Shown piece by piece: positions 21,881 to 33,438 of a stretch of 64,000 nt of DNA (position 1 is the first letter of the stretch; each line of letters starts with the position of its first letter). A program made the translations under genes and the position numbers. The notes beneath the pieces were generated by a model. It did no database searches. It was given only the letters and a program-made list of their open reading frames with translations, and was not told where the DNA came from. The DNA comes from Drosophila persimilis. Lineage: Eukaryota; Arthropoda; Insecta; Diptera; Drosophilidae. The stretch spans positions 434,001 through 498,000 of the forward strand of contig NW_020825369.1 in NCBI RefSeq assembly GCF_003286085.1. Reading direction: 5' to 3'.

Positions 21881-24180
21881 TTGGGCGACGTCCAAGACGT
21901 CGTTGTTGTTTTTCTGAAGGACTAAAAAGGATTTTTTCCTTTGAAAGAATAACATGAATACTGTTGAGCCCCGTCCACGTTTTGAGATTTGTTCAAATCA
22001 ATCGAAAATAAAGATTCACTTTAAATTTCAGACAACTTTGGATAGAGATTGAACAATCGATTTGAGGCATAAAGTATCTAAGGCGCCGGCTAGCAAGTCC
22101 AGCCATTCTTTTTGGCTTTTATTTCGGGCTTAAACGTGAGCGAGAGCGCTCTTCGATTGAGGGGCGGGGAGGGGATTGGGGCAGTCGAGGAGTGGGGGAG
22201 TGGGGGAGTGGAAGCGAGAGGAGCATGTAGGCTGGCCACGGTTTAGAAAGGCTAATGGGGCGTTTAGCCTCCTGTGGTTGTTGTCCCTGTCTTTCGGCTG
22301 GCAAGTTAATCAAATGAATTATTATTACAATAAATAAGCATACTTTGACAGGAAGGGGGAGAGCAAGATGGGGGATTGGGGATGGCGGATGGAGTGTCAG
22401 TGTTGCTTCAAATTGAAGTGTTGCTCAAAATGATATCCAAGTCCTCGCTGCGAATCAATTGTAATTGGGGAGCAAGTTGTTGTCAGACTTTGAAGAGGTC
22501 ATCCAAATTGGTGGGAAAAACATGGCAAAATAAACCCAAATTGCATTTAGTTTATATTTATTTTATCTGTGCACTTTTATTGCACTGCAAATGATGATCG
22601 AATCAGGTCGATTTTAAAACTTTCTCTCTCCCGTTTATGATAGCTTAAAAACATAAAAGCATCTGTTGATGCTGATCAGGAATACATATGCATGTAGTAT
22701 GAGCATCTGAATGTACGGAGGTTTATCCTTTAGGGGCATTGTCATTATTCGAAATTATTTGAAAAAATGAACCATTTTTCATCCTTCCGCCACATCCTTG
22801 CTCTGTCCCAATCATGTCCCCCTTTCATGCCAATTGCATCAGGACGTAATCTTTGACTTTCTAATGCAGTGGCTCTCTTGCACATCATTATAGGCTGGGA
22901 GTGGGAGTGGGAGTGGAGAGAGGGAGTGGCAGTAGCCGAAGTGGGAGTGGGAGGCAAAGAGGCAAAGAGGCTTCCTGCTTCCCACAGATGGATTTATTGC
23001 TATTTGCCTTCGGCAGTCGACTACTGTCCATAATTTTTCAACAAATCGTCGCTCAGCTGTCACACTAATCTTTTCTCTCTGAAAGAGAATTTGCATATGG
23101 TCCAAAAAGGGGTTGGGGCTGGGTTTGGATTTCGATTTTTGGGCTTACATAGGCTTCGATTCGGGCTTGGGTTGGGTTGGGTCTCGTGCCGGTCAGTGAA
23201 GCGCAGCTGAAAATCCGCAAAAGCAAGTAAAAATGGAAGAAACAAAAAATCAAAACACACCTAAGCCAACAATTGTGGGAAATTGTGGCTTAAAGAGGGG
23301 AAAATCTCACACAGTCGATATACTCGAACACACAGATGCATATGCATATGATACAGCAAGTTTCAGAACAATAAGACAACCAGGAATACGTATGGAAATG
23401 GTCCATCGATGCATGTTGTGCGCCTTTCAGTAGCGAAACGCACTGTTTATCTGCTTGGGTGCTGGTGCTGATGCCGATCGTGTGAGTGCAATCGCTTATT
23501 AACAAGTTTAAAAATTGTCTTAACCGCATTTGGCTAATGCCATTTATTGGCTTTAGGCTAGGTCTTTCTGCATTTGTTCATACGGACGTCTCTGTGTGGG
23601 CCGTCACGCCCACTAATCTCGAAACAGCCACTGCAATTTGACAGCAGTGGGAAAGTGGAACTGCCACTGGGACTGCCACCAAAAACGGTGCCCACTCCGA
23701 CTTCGACTCCGACTCCGACTCCGACTCTGACGCCGGAGCTCTCCTCCACATGTGATTCAAATGTCAGTTTTTATAGTTCGTCGATTCTAATTGTTTTATG
23801 GAGGTTACTAGGTGAGGTCCAGGCCGAACACGAAAGCAATTAATCCCGCTAATTACCGAGACCCAAAAGCATCGACCAAGCCATGTACATAGACTCGCAG
23901 ATCTATGGACGCAGAGACCCCTCGGGCCTGACTTCCAAGTCCAAGTCCACCCCCATGGAGGAGGTCGGGCCGCGACAGTAAACCTTTTTGCGCAGAAAGG
24001 TCAATGGTTGAAGATATGTACAAACATAAATATAAATCTCGCAGGCGCCATCTACGGGTGTGGATTGGCATTAGCGGAAAAATATGATTAATGTGCAAAT
24101 GGAAATGGCCAAGAAAACTGTTGATTGATTGTCAGTTATTTACGATGTTAGTTTTTATGATGCTGGGACTTTACGATTCT
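21881..24180. other. Non-coding stretch
   Basis: No gene is supported. It holds GTGGGGGA units near 22190, GTGGGA units near 22900 and a GACTCC array at 23694-23730. The rest is mixed unique DNA. Confidence 0.55.
23694..23730. repeat. (GACTCC)n hexamer repeat
   Basis: About six GACTCC units with one TTC substitution. Confidence 0.85.
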
Positions 24181-24198
24181 TTTTGAAGGTGAGTTTTA

Positions 24199-24464
24199 AT
24201 GGTTCTTATTAGAAATGCTTATGCTTTTTGTACATTTGCTTGTGAGAACGTGACGCTGGAGGCGCCGTCTTTTATGAAGCCTCGAAAAAATACAACTATT
24301 CTTAACGGTGCTTGGACTCAGGATCAATTGAAAACATTACCCAACCGAAATTCCGAGCTCCCGTAAGTCAACATCGTCAACAATCGTCTCGCACATACCT
24401 GAAACGAAACGAAAAAAGAAGGCAAAAAGTAAGTATCGCTTTCAAAAAATGTCTCCTCACATAA
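24199..24464 (+). pseudogene. Possible broken pipsqueak-type HTH coding remnant
   Basis: An ATG-started 55-codon frame (24199-24366) contains MKPRKNTT, then GAWTQDQL about six residues later, and ends ...RNSELP. A frame shifted by one (24363-24464) continues VSQHRQQSSRTYLKRNEKRR. Psq-type HTH domains, as I recall them, begin with a basic PRK-like stretch, have a W-T-x-x-x-L first helix, and end in an LS-V-S-x-A helix with P-x-x-T-L-x-x-Y-hydrophobic basic residues. The pieces appear in that order, with a one-base shift and missing residues between them. A consensus donor, AAG|GTGAGT, lies just upstream at 24186-24194, and the TAA stop overlaps GTAAGT. The opposite strand also has an acceptor-like CGTTTCGTTTCAG. 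It may be a decayed transposon or gene fragment, or a chance resemblance. Confidence 0.22.
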
Positions 24465-24683
24465 AACAAAAAAAAATGTAAATTAATCTGAGTATTTCTT
24501 CCTGACCTTTGATGAGGGATAATTGCAAATCAAATAACACAAAAAAATGTGCGAAAGGGGAAGCAGCGATCACTTGAAGTAATCAAAGTGCGGAAAATAA
24601 CGAGGCATCAAATTCAAATAAAACAAGAGCTATGCAAAGAAAGAAGAAAGAAAGGAAGGCTGTCTTCAGGTGCCGAAGCTGTT

Positions 24684-24760
24684 GGTACCCTGGATGGGAC
24701 GAGACCCATGTCAAGCAAAGCGAGTGAGCCGGGGGCTGGCGTACGTGCCCCCTAGTATGA
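24684..24760 (+). mobile_element. Family A element fragment (copy 4)
   Basis: It starts with GGTACCCTGGATGGGACG, carries the full core AGCGAGTGAGCCGGGGGCTGG, and ends GTACGTGCCCCCTAGTATGA. An ATACCC...GGGTAT-like pair (TACCCTCCCC...GGGTATT) follows at 24884-24905. Non-coding. Confidence 0.6.
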
Positions 24761-25536
24761 TATATTAATGAGAGAGAACTCTTCCTTTTCCCAAGATGTA
24801 ATGCTTTGGAATGATCCAATATCTTGTGTGCCAAAAAGATACACACACTGTTAGATATCTTTGAAATTGAGCAACTAACTGGTAGTACCCTCCCCTGTTA
24901 GGGTATTAAAACAGTTAGCCCGCACTCAGGCTGGCAAATGGAATGTGTGAGAGGGAGTTATAGAAGGCAGGCCACGGAGCTGTCGAAGGGAGTCGAAGGA
25001 GAGCGCGGGACGAGCTGTGGCTGCGCCTCAGGGTTAGCCGAATTGCGCATGGCTAAGAGCCGAAATATGCGGGTCAATAAAAGAGCAAGCAACACACCAG
25101 AAAAAAAGAAGCAACCTTATGCAACCGTCTCTACGGCTTCTTCTCTTTGTTGGCCTCCAATCCAGACTTTTGCGTGGAATGGAGCGGGGCTTTCAGAGGG
25201 GGCAGAGAGGAGGCTGGCCAAAGCTGCTCATTAATTTCATAAACGCAAAAAAAGAAATGCAACAATGAAACCGAAACCTATACTTACAAATAGTTGCCTT
25301 CCTCTCGCTCCCCTTTCGACATCACCATCTCCTCCACTCTCCAACTCTCCCACTCTGCATCACCCTCACCCAGCCGCTCTCCCCTCTGTCCACATAGACA
25401 AAAGGCATTTGGCACTCCTCTGCCAGAGAGTGGGTTGCAGGAGGGGGGCAGGCAGCCTTGGCAACGTGTGTGATGATGATTATGGCCTAATGGTGGATGG
25501 ATAGCCTGGTGGCATGCCAGGCAAGAGCAACACCAA

Positions 25537-25564
25537 CAGCAGCAGCAGCAGCAGCGGCAGCAGC
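25537..25564. repeat. (CAG)n trinucleotide repeat
   Basis: Six CAG units, then CGG and more CAG. Confidence 0.9.
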
Positions 25565-25704
25565 CTCAGAAATGGCTAAGAAAAGCTCAAGTCGTTGGAG
25601 CTGGCTGCGGTTTTGCCGCGTTTGAAGCAGCGCGTGATGGCAAATAATTTTTGCTCTCTGCCTGATTAGAGGGGAATGCCTAGGCAGCAGATGGATAGGC
25701 TGGT

Positions 25705-25750
25705 ATGGGACGGGACGGGACGGGATGGGATGGGATGGGATGATGATGGG
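25705..25750. repeat. (GGGAC/GGGAT)n pentamer repeat
   Basis: About eight pentamers switching from GGGAC to GGGAT. Confidence 0.88.
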
Positions 25751-26139
25751 TAGGAGAGAACAGAGCTTCAGAGAGATAGAGAGAGAGGGAGAGCGCGCGT
25801 GAAAGAAACAGGATTTATCCCCTTCTCCATTTTATTGCTAATTTCTTGATATCAGCTAATCGATTATGATAATAATAAATGAAATATGAAAGCAAGTTCT
25901 ATTAAAGATGGCTAAAGTTTCTGAGATTTTTTTTTAGATGCACACTGTCCGATAGGTCGGACACACATCGATGGCAATACTGATTACATCGATCAGAGGA
26001 ATCGGAAGCAACTTTCACATAAACTGAACATTCCTGAAACGGTTTCAGACTAGATTAAGTATCTATACCGATTGGGGCCAATTTAAATAGTAGTAAACCC
26101 ACGGAAACTCAAGCTATACCAAAGGCACACACTGCACAC

Positions 26140-26420
26140 TCGCTTAGCCCGAACGCCAACCCTCGGCTCACTCGCTTTGCTCCCCTTCGGCTGTCTTGCT
26201 CCGCACTCGCTCCCGCGTGATTCTCGCTATACTCGATTGCCATGCCTTAACTTCTATTGTTTAGATTTGTTTCGAATTTGATCGCTTTATTTGTTCTACC
26301 TGAAGTGTATGTGTAAGAAGCTTCCATCCACCTTCTCAAGATATAAACCTCAGCCCAATTTGATCAAAATCGGACTACTATGTGCATATATCACCTATGC
26401 AGCTGACATAGGAACGTTTT
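26140..26420 (-). mobile_element. Family A element, longer copy (copy 5)
   Basis: The core is inverted at 26151-26190: GAACGCCAACCCTCGGCTCA then CTCGCTTTGCTCC. The right part, near 26350-26410, has TTTGATCAAAATCGGACTAC followed later by GACATAGGAACG. That matches a motif I recall as common in Drosophila repeats. A plus-strand frame of about 65 codons crosses it but resembles no protein. Confidence 0.42.
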
Positions 26421-26599
26421 GCGAGTTTCGGCCCCTGAAGGGGTTGCCTTCCATTCTTGTTTTGGTAGTGGGCGTTCTCTTTTGTCCAGTCTAGATCTGC
26501 TCCACCGTCTCTCTGGGACTTTGTGACGCTGAAAAATTGTTGGGCATATCGGTTTTAATGTCTGTTCTATTCTTTTGTCCATGTGTAACAAATGGGTTG

Positions 26600-27600
26600 C
26601 AGTCGACGTGGACTAAGGCAAAGACCAAAGAGAATATCGAGGAAAAAAATCACGCCCAATCATTCACACACACACACATGTAGTGCTCGTCTGTGTGTGT
26701 GTAGTTGCACTCAAGGTCGTTTCATTACTCAGCGGCGTCCTTGGATAATTACACACACGCCAAGAGACCCCAAGACCGAGACGCGTCGCTGTCCAGGCCT
26801 CCGACCACAGCGCAACAATAATAACCCAAGAGATCGGTCTCGGTCTCTCTCTCTCCCGAGAAAGAGCGAGGGCGGGGCTGGCGGCGAGGGGGGCTTAAGC
26901 TCTTCCGCGGAGCTTCGTTTTTCAATTTTAGTCATCATAAAAAATCGCCAAGCCAAGCCAGCAGAGCAGAGCAGAGCAGACAGAGGCGCAGCCACCGTCA
27001 GCGTCGCTATCGTTTGTCGACGTCGCCGTCGCCGTTGCCGTTGCCGTTGCCGTCGACGTCTCAGCTTGCAGTCCGGTCCCTCCTACCCGGATATTTCGCT
27101 CTCTTCTCTTCTTTGCTCTGCTCAGCTCTGGCTATGGCGCTCGCTCCCTGTGTCTCTCTCCCTCTCTCCCTCTCTCTCTTTTGCATTTTCTGCAACATTA
27201 CTTCCTTTTAGGCTTATAATCGCTTGCTGACTCAACCCAACGTTTGCCTGCCAAAGTGTATTGATGCAAGGTGAGGCCTTCCTGCTGCCCCGGCAGCGTG
27301 TGAGCGCGTTCTCTGAGAACGGCTCACCCTGCGGTTAACACACTTTGGCTTGCGCGATGATCGTGCGAAAGTCCGTCCGCTGTCGGTGCCCCTCTCTCGG
27401 TGCCAGTCAGCACACCCCCTCAGCAACCGGCTTCAGCCAAGTTTAGAACAGAACAGAATACGCTACACGTTCGCTTCGTTCCAAGTTTCAAGAGAGGAAA
27501 GAGCTTTTCTAGTTTGGAATGGCAATGTGGCCCCGTGGTGGACCGGGGGTTCAATGCACCGACTACTTTTTCACTCTGCTTCCAGGCAGCAGGCAGCATC
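26600..27600. other. CpG- and GC-rich segment, possible promoter region
   Basis: Compared with its neighbours this kilobase is rich in CpG (CGACG, CCGTCGCCGTTGCC, GCGCGATGATCGTGCG) and in CT runs. A minus-strand donor match, AGG|GTGAGC, lies at 27322-27330, with CpG-rich leader-like DNA above it up to about 27480. Such composition is usual for first exons and promoters in flies. I find no initiator with good context, and the frames up to about 210 codons are low complexity. Confidence 0.25.
27018..27060. repeat. (GCCGTT/GCCGTC)n hexamer repeat
   Basis: Five hexamers bounded on each side by the same GTCGACGTC nonamer. Confidence 0.82.
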
Positions 27601-27680
27601 GTAGCGGGGCATGGCAGCAGCGCCGCAGCAGCGTCCAGCCATGCATTTTTCTAGCCTCTGGCATTTTATGCAGTTTTTTT

Positions 27681-27710
27681 CTGCTGCTGCTGCTGCTGCC
27701 GCTGCTGTTG
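27681..27710. repeat. (CTG)n trinucleotide repeat
   Basis: Six CTG units, then CCG, CTG and TTG variants. Confidence 0.9.
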
Positions 27711-29255
27711 CTTGTGCTTCTTCATCTCTTCTTCTTCTTCTTCTGCACTTTTATTTGCTTTTTTCTTAATGCCCTACCATATAGGCGGAGGTTCGTTCGG
27801 GTATGTGAGTTCCGATGGTCAGTAGGTGTGCCAAGGCACGAGTATTGGATGAAGATCCTACTGTTCCATAAATTTCGCAATCTCCAACAAATACCACTAA
27901 ATCGGAGCACTATACTGGCTATAGCCTAACCGTTTCAACAAAATATCTACCAACACTGATCCGCAATTGCCCAATCCTCGTCCCCCAACGTCCCCCAACG
28001 TCCTCAAGCAATTGAGAATTATGAATTTTGAAGTTTCCATTACCAATAGTAGAATACGGCAGCTGTGGCCTGCTCCTCCGCCGCCTCCTGCACCTCCATT
28101 GTTAGCGATAACAATAAAATGTGGGTGGGTTGAACTTGGACCTCTCCAGTCTACCCATCTCCCTCACTCGCACTCATCGGCCGTGTGCCCCACAATTATG
28201 GGCACATGGCTATCCTCTAGACGAATTACTTTCAGAACAAAACTTGAAATCCCACAGCCAGTTCTTCGTTTGGCCAAGAGAAGTGTGGAGTAGGAGGAGG
28301 CGGAGGCGGAGGAGGAGGAAGGAACAACAACAGCACAGGAGTACAAGAGTACAAGGCAGAAGAAGTAGAAGAGGCAGAGGTAGATAAAGCAGAAGAAGAA
28401 GCAGAAGAAGTCCAAGTTGCGGCTGGACTCTTGCTGGAGGAGCATTGCTATACTGAAGCGGAGTAAACGCCAATGGGCAGCTGCTTTGCTTTGAGTAGTT
28501 CTCTCCATTTTACTCCTCTGTCGCGTCGCCTCGCTCTTTTTTTTTTTTTTTTTTTTTGTTTTTTTGGAAGACGAAGGAGCAGAAGGCGTGCGAGTGCTGG
28601 GGGAGAGGAAGTGGGAGCGGGAGCGGGAGCAGCAGAAAAAACGGCAGTTTTATGTCGCCGGAAGCAAAGCTAAAAGAAAAAAAACAACATTCGTTAGAGG
28701 TAAGAAAGAACCATCTGGATGGGGTTTCGGGCGGGAGCAGAAGAAACGCCAGAAAGAAAGAACCAAAGAGTGGAGGGTATTAGGAGAGAAGGAGTTATAG
28801 GGTGGGTAGAGCAGTGGTCCCCGGGAAAACCCCAAGTAAAATGCATTTATTTATAGCACATTTGACCACTCTGACGACTTCCTTTTGTTCTGTGGCTCTG
28901 TGTAAACAAAGAAATCATTTCTGTATTTATTTACCCGAAAGCCATAAAAAGAAAGGAAGAAACACTCGGCAATGGAATGGGTGGACAGGTGTATGCCACG
29001 GACTTTGGCGGTAGAGTGGGTCAAGGATCGATGGTGAATGGTGAAAGATTATGAAAGTCTGAGGTTAGGTAAGCTCTCAAACGGAATTCAATGACATTTG
29101 AACTCAACTCGAGAGCATACAATTTTGTTGTTTGCTTAGAAAATTACATTCATACATACATATCTTTGAGGATTTTTCTTGATTAATTTCTTTGTATCAG
29201 CTTAACACTCTCTTAGACTCTTTTGTGTTGCTGTCAGATCATTCTATTTGTCCAG
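27711..29255. other. Non-coding stretch, GGA and poly-T rich
   Basis: No gene is supported. A 100-bp GGAGGC/GAAGAA purine region lies at 28285-28410, a poly-T tract at 28537-28557 and GGGAGC units at 28605-28632. Confidence 0.55.
28537..28557. repeat. Poly-T tract (21 T)
   Basis: Twenty-one T residues, one G, then seven T. It could be the trace of a minus-strand poly-A retrotransposed end, but I see no target-site duplication. Confidence 0.9.
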
Positions 29256-29310
29256 ATATATATACCCTCCACCCCGCCCCTGCGCCAACTCCTGGCTTAC
29301 TCGCTTCCAA
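29256..29310 (-). mobile_element. Family A element fragment (copy 6)
   Basis: On the plus strand TATATATACCCTCCACCCCG precedes GCGCCAACTCCTGGCTTACTCGC, the inverted core with three or four changes. The ATACCC motif sits at the element edge, as in copies 4 and 7. Confidence 0.48.
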
Positions 29311-29732
29311 TGAAAATTATAAAATCTAAACAAAATCACCTTTTTTATCTCTAGAAGTTGTGCAATTATTTAGGAAAATCATCTGTTCTGTTCCTTTACC
29401 ATAAAAAACCTTCAATTGCCCATTCCATCAAATCCTTGCTGTCAGGCTCTCAAGCTGTGCAGAAGAGCCTTTCCCTTTGGCATCATTATGCCCATTTAAT
29501 TATACCTTTTTGCCAGTACAACAATTTCCAAATAAATCACTCAATCAAAATAGAATAACAAATTCCAGGCGCAACACATGAGGAGGGGACAGTTTCCCAC
29601 AAATCGCTCAAAGCGAGTGCAGAGAGCAGCAGAGAGAAGCGGGGGGGAGCGGGGGGAAGCGGGGAGACCAGACCACATAAATACATCAAATGTCAAAAAA
29701 GTGAGCTTGGCCCGCAGCAGAGACCGAAAGAC

Positions 29733-29762
29733 TACGACCACGACGACGACGACGACGACGGC
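29733..29762. repeat. (ACG)n trinucleotide repeat
   Basis: About nine ACG units with one CCA break. Confidence 0.9.
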
Positions 29763-29973
29763 CGAGGAAGACCGACGACGACGATTCCGACTCGCAGGAA
29801 AGTCTTGGGGGCTGGCCACATTAAATAGCAAATAATAAATTAATATGCCGTAAGTTAATAATTACAAGCTGGGCTCTGCAGCAACGCCGAGATTCTCATT
29901 CGCCCTGGCTACCGAACCGCAGCTTCTACTCTTCTCCAACTGCGTTTATCTGCAGCATCTGTTTGCCCATCTC

Positions 29974-30013
29974 TGGCCTGGCCTGGCCTGGCCTGGTCTG
30001 GTCTGGTCTGGTC
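29974..30013. repeat. (GGCCT/GGTCT)n pentamer repeat
   Basis: Eight pentamers: about four GGCCT, then four GGTCT. Confidence 0.9.
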
Positions 30014-31283
30014 CAGTCTGGGTCTGGCGCCCCCAAGGAATCTCATTAAATGAGACTCGAGCATGTCGTGAAAATGTTTGTGCGATTTGTTTCTAGGGAA
30101 CTTACGAGTACGAGTAGTCCGACTGCCATGACTATGACTCTGGGGGAAGTTCGGTTCGTTGGGTTCCTAGAGCCTGGGGTTTTGGGCTTGTCAAGGTAAT
30201 TTGACTAGAGTAGGTCCTACCAACTCGAAACGGTATTAGTCAAATCCTAGAATATTCAAGCCTAAGTAATCCTTTGATATTGGAAGTAACAATCCATTCT
30301 TTGGTATTTAAAACTGGGAAGCAATTCGGAATGGGATGGGAAGATGTGGAGGAGAACCTACAATTCTAGTGGATGTCATGTGTCTTATCACTATATTAAT
30401 AAAGTATATGATATATTCTTTTCTGGATCCTTTTCTTCGTATCCTTTTATGGACCATGAATTTGCTGTGAATTGTCCTGAATAGGAACTGTCGGCAGTAC
30501 CAGACGTCTCCCCTTCGTTGGAAAGGAGGACCGGCAGCCCTTTGGGTCTCTATGACCTCTATCCTTTGATGATTATGCCATCAATGACAAAGGCTTTAGT
30601 CTTGTTCCTAACAGATTTGGGCTTTCTAAATTATGTTAACCAACAGACTTGAATATTAACCAACACTGGCAGTGGCGAAAGTAATCGTGCTTTTAAAATT
30701 TAGTAGCGCTTACAATGTACAGATGTTGTCGGGTGTGGATGTGAAAACATGTTTCTTTCTTTTACTTGTTACACCGAAACATAAAACTCAATTAGAGTGC
30801 AATTCCAATGTTAAAGAACTCTTAAGGAAATGGAAGTGATAGAGCCATCAACAGATCAGGCACTTGAAGTTGAAGTGACTTAATAACATCAGGAATCATG
30901 AGGAATCAACCACATAAAAGAGACTAGTCTCTGCCTCTCCATCTGCATCTCTATAGAGAAGGATGGGAGAACCGCATGCGAAATGACTTAATGCGAAGAG
31001 AACTGTAAAATCTCCGCCACATGCAACATTTGTGAACCCACATAAAACGACCAGAAGGATGAAGAAACCGACTAAACGTGCGATATACGAAGAAGAGTAT
31101 TTCGACCAACGAAATATCCCGCAAAAATATCTAATTTGATTTTAACAGGTGCGAATAATCGCGAATACTACTATGATCTTGAGTCGCTGTAGATTATCAA
31201 TGGTACTGGAGTATGTGAGAACTCACATATCCTGTGTTTTAAAACTTGACCTTATAATTTCTCTACCAGAAAATCAAATGTTA

Positions 31284-31323
31284 AGTGAGCGCGAAAGAAA
31301 AACCGAAATTTTCGGATCTTAGG
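31284..31323 (-). mobile_element. Family B element fragment (copy 1)
   Basis: Read on the minus strand it has CTAAGATCCGAAAATTTCGG, then a T-rich stretch, then CGCGCTCACT. Copy 3 at 60611-60656 shares AAGATCCGAAAATTTCGG exactly, in the opposite orientation. The core CCGAAA-A-TTTCGG is a dyad. Non-coding. Confidence 0.5.
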
Positions 31324-32069
31324 TAACAAAAATTGCTTCTTAGTGGAGGGCTCTACTATGACTGTGGATCTTAAAGGATGTGGTACATGGGGTCGCAACG
31401 TCTATCATCATGCGGTGCGTTTACTACAAGGTATCAAAACAGGCAATGAAAATCTTGATCTAGATCAGGAAGGAAATCAAGAGTCGTTATAATTGATTAA
31501 CTGCAACAGCCCAGTCGGGTGAGTGCAACGACGAACACGAAGGAGTAGGAGTAGGAGTAGGATAAGGCGAACAGAGAGAGAAACAAAGAGGAGCCGAACC
31601 ATAAAAAGCAGATGAAGAAGAAACCGAAACAGGAAGACTTTTTTTTTAGACAAGAAACAGAGGCGAGATATTGGGCAGTCACGCATGCGTCCACCGAAAG
31701 CTCATCTCTCTCTATCTCTCTTTGCTGCCTGCTCTCTCATTCTCTCCGATGGCTATTTCGGGACGCTCACATACACAGCGTTGCATTGCATTGCCAGAAA
31801 GGGAAAACAACCGTTGAGAAGAGTGCAGTGGAGTGGCGTGGAGTGGAGTGCAGCAGCATCGTTAGAGTATTACGGTAAAAGCGTTCGTTCCTACGCTGTC
31901 CCTGTCCCGCTCTGGCTTAACTGATTAGACTGGCATTGCTCGATACTTAGCTAGTTGGTCCGCAGAGGTCATAAAAAGAGAGGTAGGTGGAGCGGGAGCG
32001 GGAGCGCCTAGACTGACTGATGCGTGCATGTTGGCCATAAAAGAGCTCCCAGCCAGCAAAATAAGAGGA

Positions 32070-32117
32070 GACGCAGACGCAGACGCAGACACAAACGCAA
32101 ACGCAGAAGCAGAAGAA
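32070..32117. repeat. (GACGCA)n hexamer repeat, decaying
   Basis: Hexamers change from GACGCA to AACGCA to GAAGCA along the array. Confidence 0.82.
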
Positions 32118-32282
32118 GAATCGAATCGAGCCGTGGAAATAATTTAGCTGACACAACGTCCAGTGTTCACTGTCCAGCCCGTGTCCAGTCAAGTGTCCGA
32201 CTCGAGTCGTTGTCGTCTTAAGGAAATGCATTAAATGAGACGACCAGACTCTGGCTCCATGAAAGACACGTAGAGGGTCCCG

Positions 32283-32314
32283 GAGCTGGAGCTGGAGCTG
32301 GAGCTGAAGCTGGA
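32283..32314. repeat. (GGAGCT)n hexamer repeat
   Basis: About five GGAGCT units, the last one diverged. Confidence 0.88.
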
Positions 32315-33297
32315 ATGGAGTGGGATAGGGTGATTGCGGGGGGATAGAGGGAGTCGGCAGGGTACGGGTACAAGTTTGTAATTTTACAGTTAGAACCGTC
32401 GGTAGCCAATGTGGAGGGGGGATTCGGATTCAGTTGGGGAGTAAGTGAGACAGACCTGGCGAGACGACGTCTTCGACGACTACTGCACAAAAACAACCAG
32501 TCAAAGAGTGAGAATGGAAGTGGAAATACCCTACCCATAGGATAGTTAACGTTTTTACATATATCGATTATTATTGTACCCAAGGGTACACTCCAAAAGT
32601 ACACTTTTATAAATTCGTTAGAAATGCCAGAAGAAAGCGAAATTTTATAGAGATATTCAAATAATTAACTAATGAGTGCTCTCGCTCTCACTTCCGGTGA
32701 CCGGTGTGGTTTAGCAATAGTGACATTAAATTATATCATACAATTTATTAAAGAACTTTCCCTATTTCTTACTCAACATAATTGTTGGACTATAATCACA
32801 AAATACTTAATATTAATCCCATAAAAACTCATTCAAGTGCACTTTGCCTTGGCTGGCCTAAGTAAATAACGTGTTTTCTTATATAATATGTGGAGATCCA
32901 CTACGTGAAAACTTGTAACTTGAGAGGCAAAGATTCGATGGATTTCTTAGTTGAATTGAATCCTAATTAGGACAGATTTAGAAAGGCAGATAAATATTAT
33001 GGGACCAACACAGTACAGTGTCCCCCTGCGCGCGTCTATGAGAGAATGTATGCCAATCTATGCCCATATTTTTTATAGATTTCCATAATAAATCTTTTCA
33101 GTCAATTGGCCAAGACCTGGCAGAGAAGTGGACCATAGATGGCAGAAGAAGGAACCTTAAAATCTGTCCATGACCTTCTTTGGAGAGAGATGTAGAGTGA
33201 AGTGCGGAAAGTTCTGCCGATGAGGGAGACGGAGAGAAGGAAGCAAAAAGAAAAGAGAGGGAAGCTCTGTGCACGACTTTGAACTTGGCTTGGATTT

Positions 33298-33322
33298 TGT
33301 TTTGGTTTGGTTTGGTTTGGTT
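33298..33322. repeat. (TTTGG)n pentamer repeat
   Basis: About five TTTGG units. Confidence 0.85.
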
Positions 33323-33393
33323 TTTGCCTTAGCTTTGGGTTTTCTTCGGATGAGGACAAATTGTGCCCAGCATTTGGCATGCAAAACGCGATC

Positions 33394-33438
33394 TTGACTG
33401 ACTGACTGACTCGACTAGACTCGACTCGACTCGACTCT
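33394..33438. repeat. (CTGA)n-(CTCGA)n compound repeat
   Basis: About four CTGA units run into CTCGA pentamers. Both units recur elsewhere, at 46526-46557 (CTGA) and 57056-57080 (CTCGA). Confidence 0.88.

Larger units (their letters stand above)
24761..26100. other. Non-coding stretch
   Basis: No gene is supported. It includes a CAG array, a GGGAC/GGGAT pentamer array and a small dyad, TGTCCGA-TAGG-TCGGACA, at 25946-25963. Two ATCGAT motifs (about 25968 and 25989) follow the dyad. The interval 25840-26100 is AT-rich. Confidence 0.55.
29311..31283. other. Non-coding stretch, long AT-rich unique part
   Basis: No gene is supported. 29.6-30.1 kb carries GGGGAAGC, ACG and GGCCT repeats. From 30.1 to 31.3 kb the DNA is AT-rich with almost no simple repeats. 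An 8-bp dyad, TATGTGAG-AA-CTCACATA, is at 31212-31229. A minus-strand frame without ATG, 30391-30549, is of chance length. Confidence 0.5.

Noticed and set aside
26592-27230. 212-codon open frame, plus strand
   Set aside because: Arginine-, serine- and leucine-rich low complexity from CT and GCCGTT repeats.
30391-30549. 52-codon protein-like frame on the minus strand
   Set aside because: No ATG and no splice signals that I can defend, and frames of this length are common by chance in this window.
31919-32020. Minus-strand TCAGTC/TCAGTT initiators
   Set aside because: The +28 positions do not match a DPE, and there is no TATA box at the right distance.
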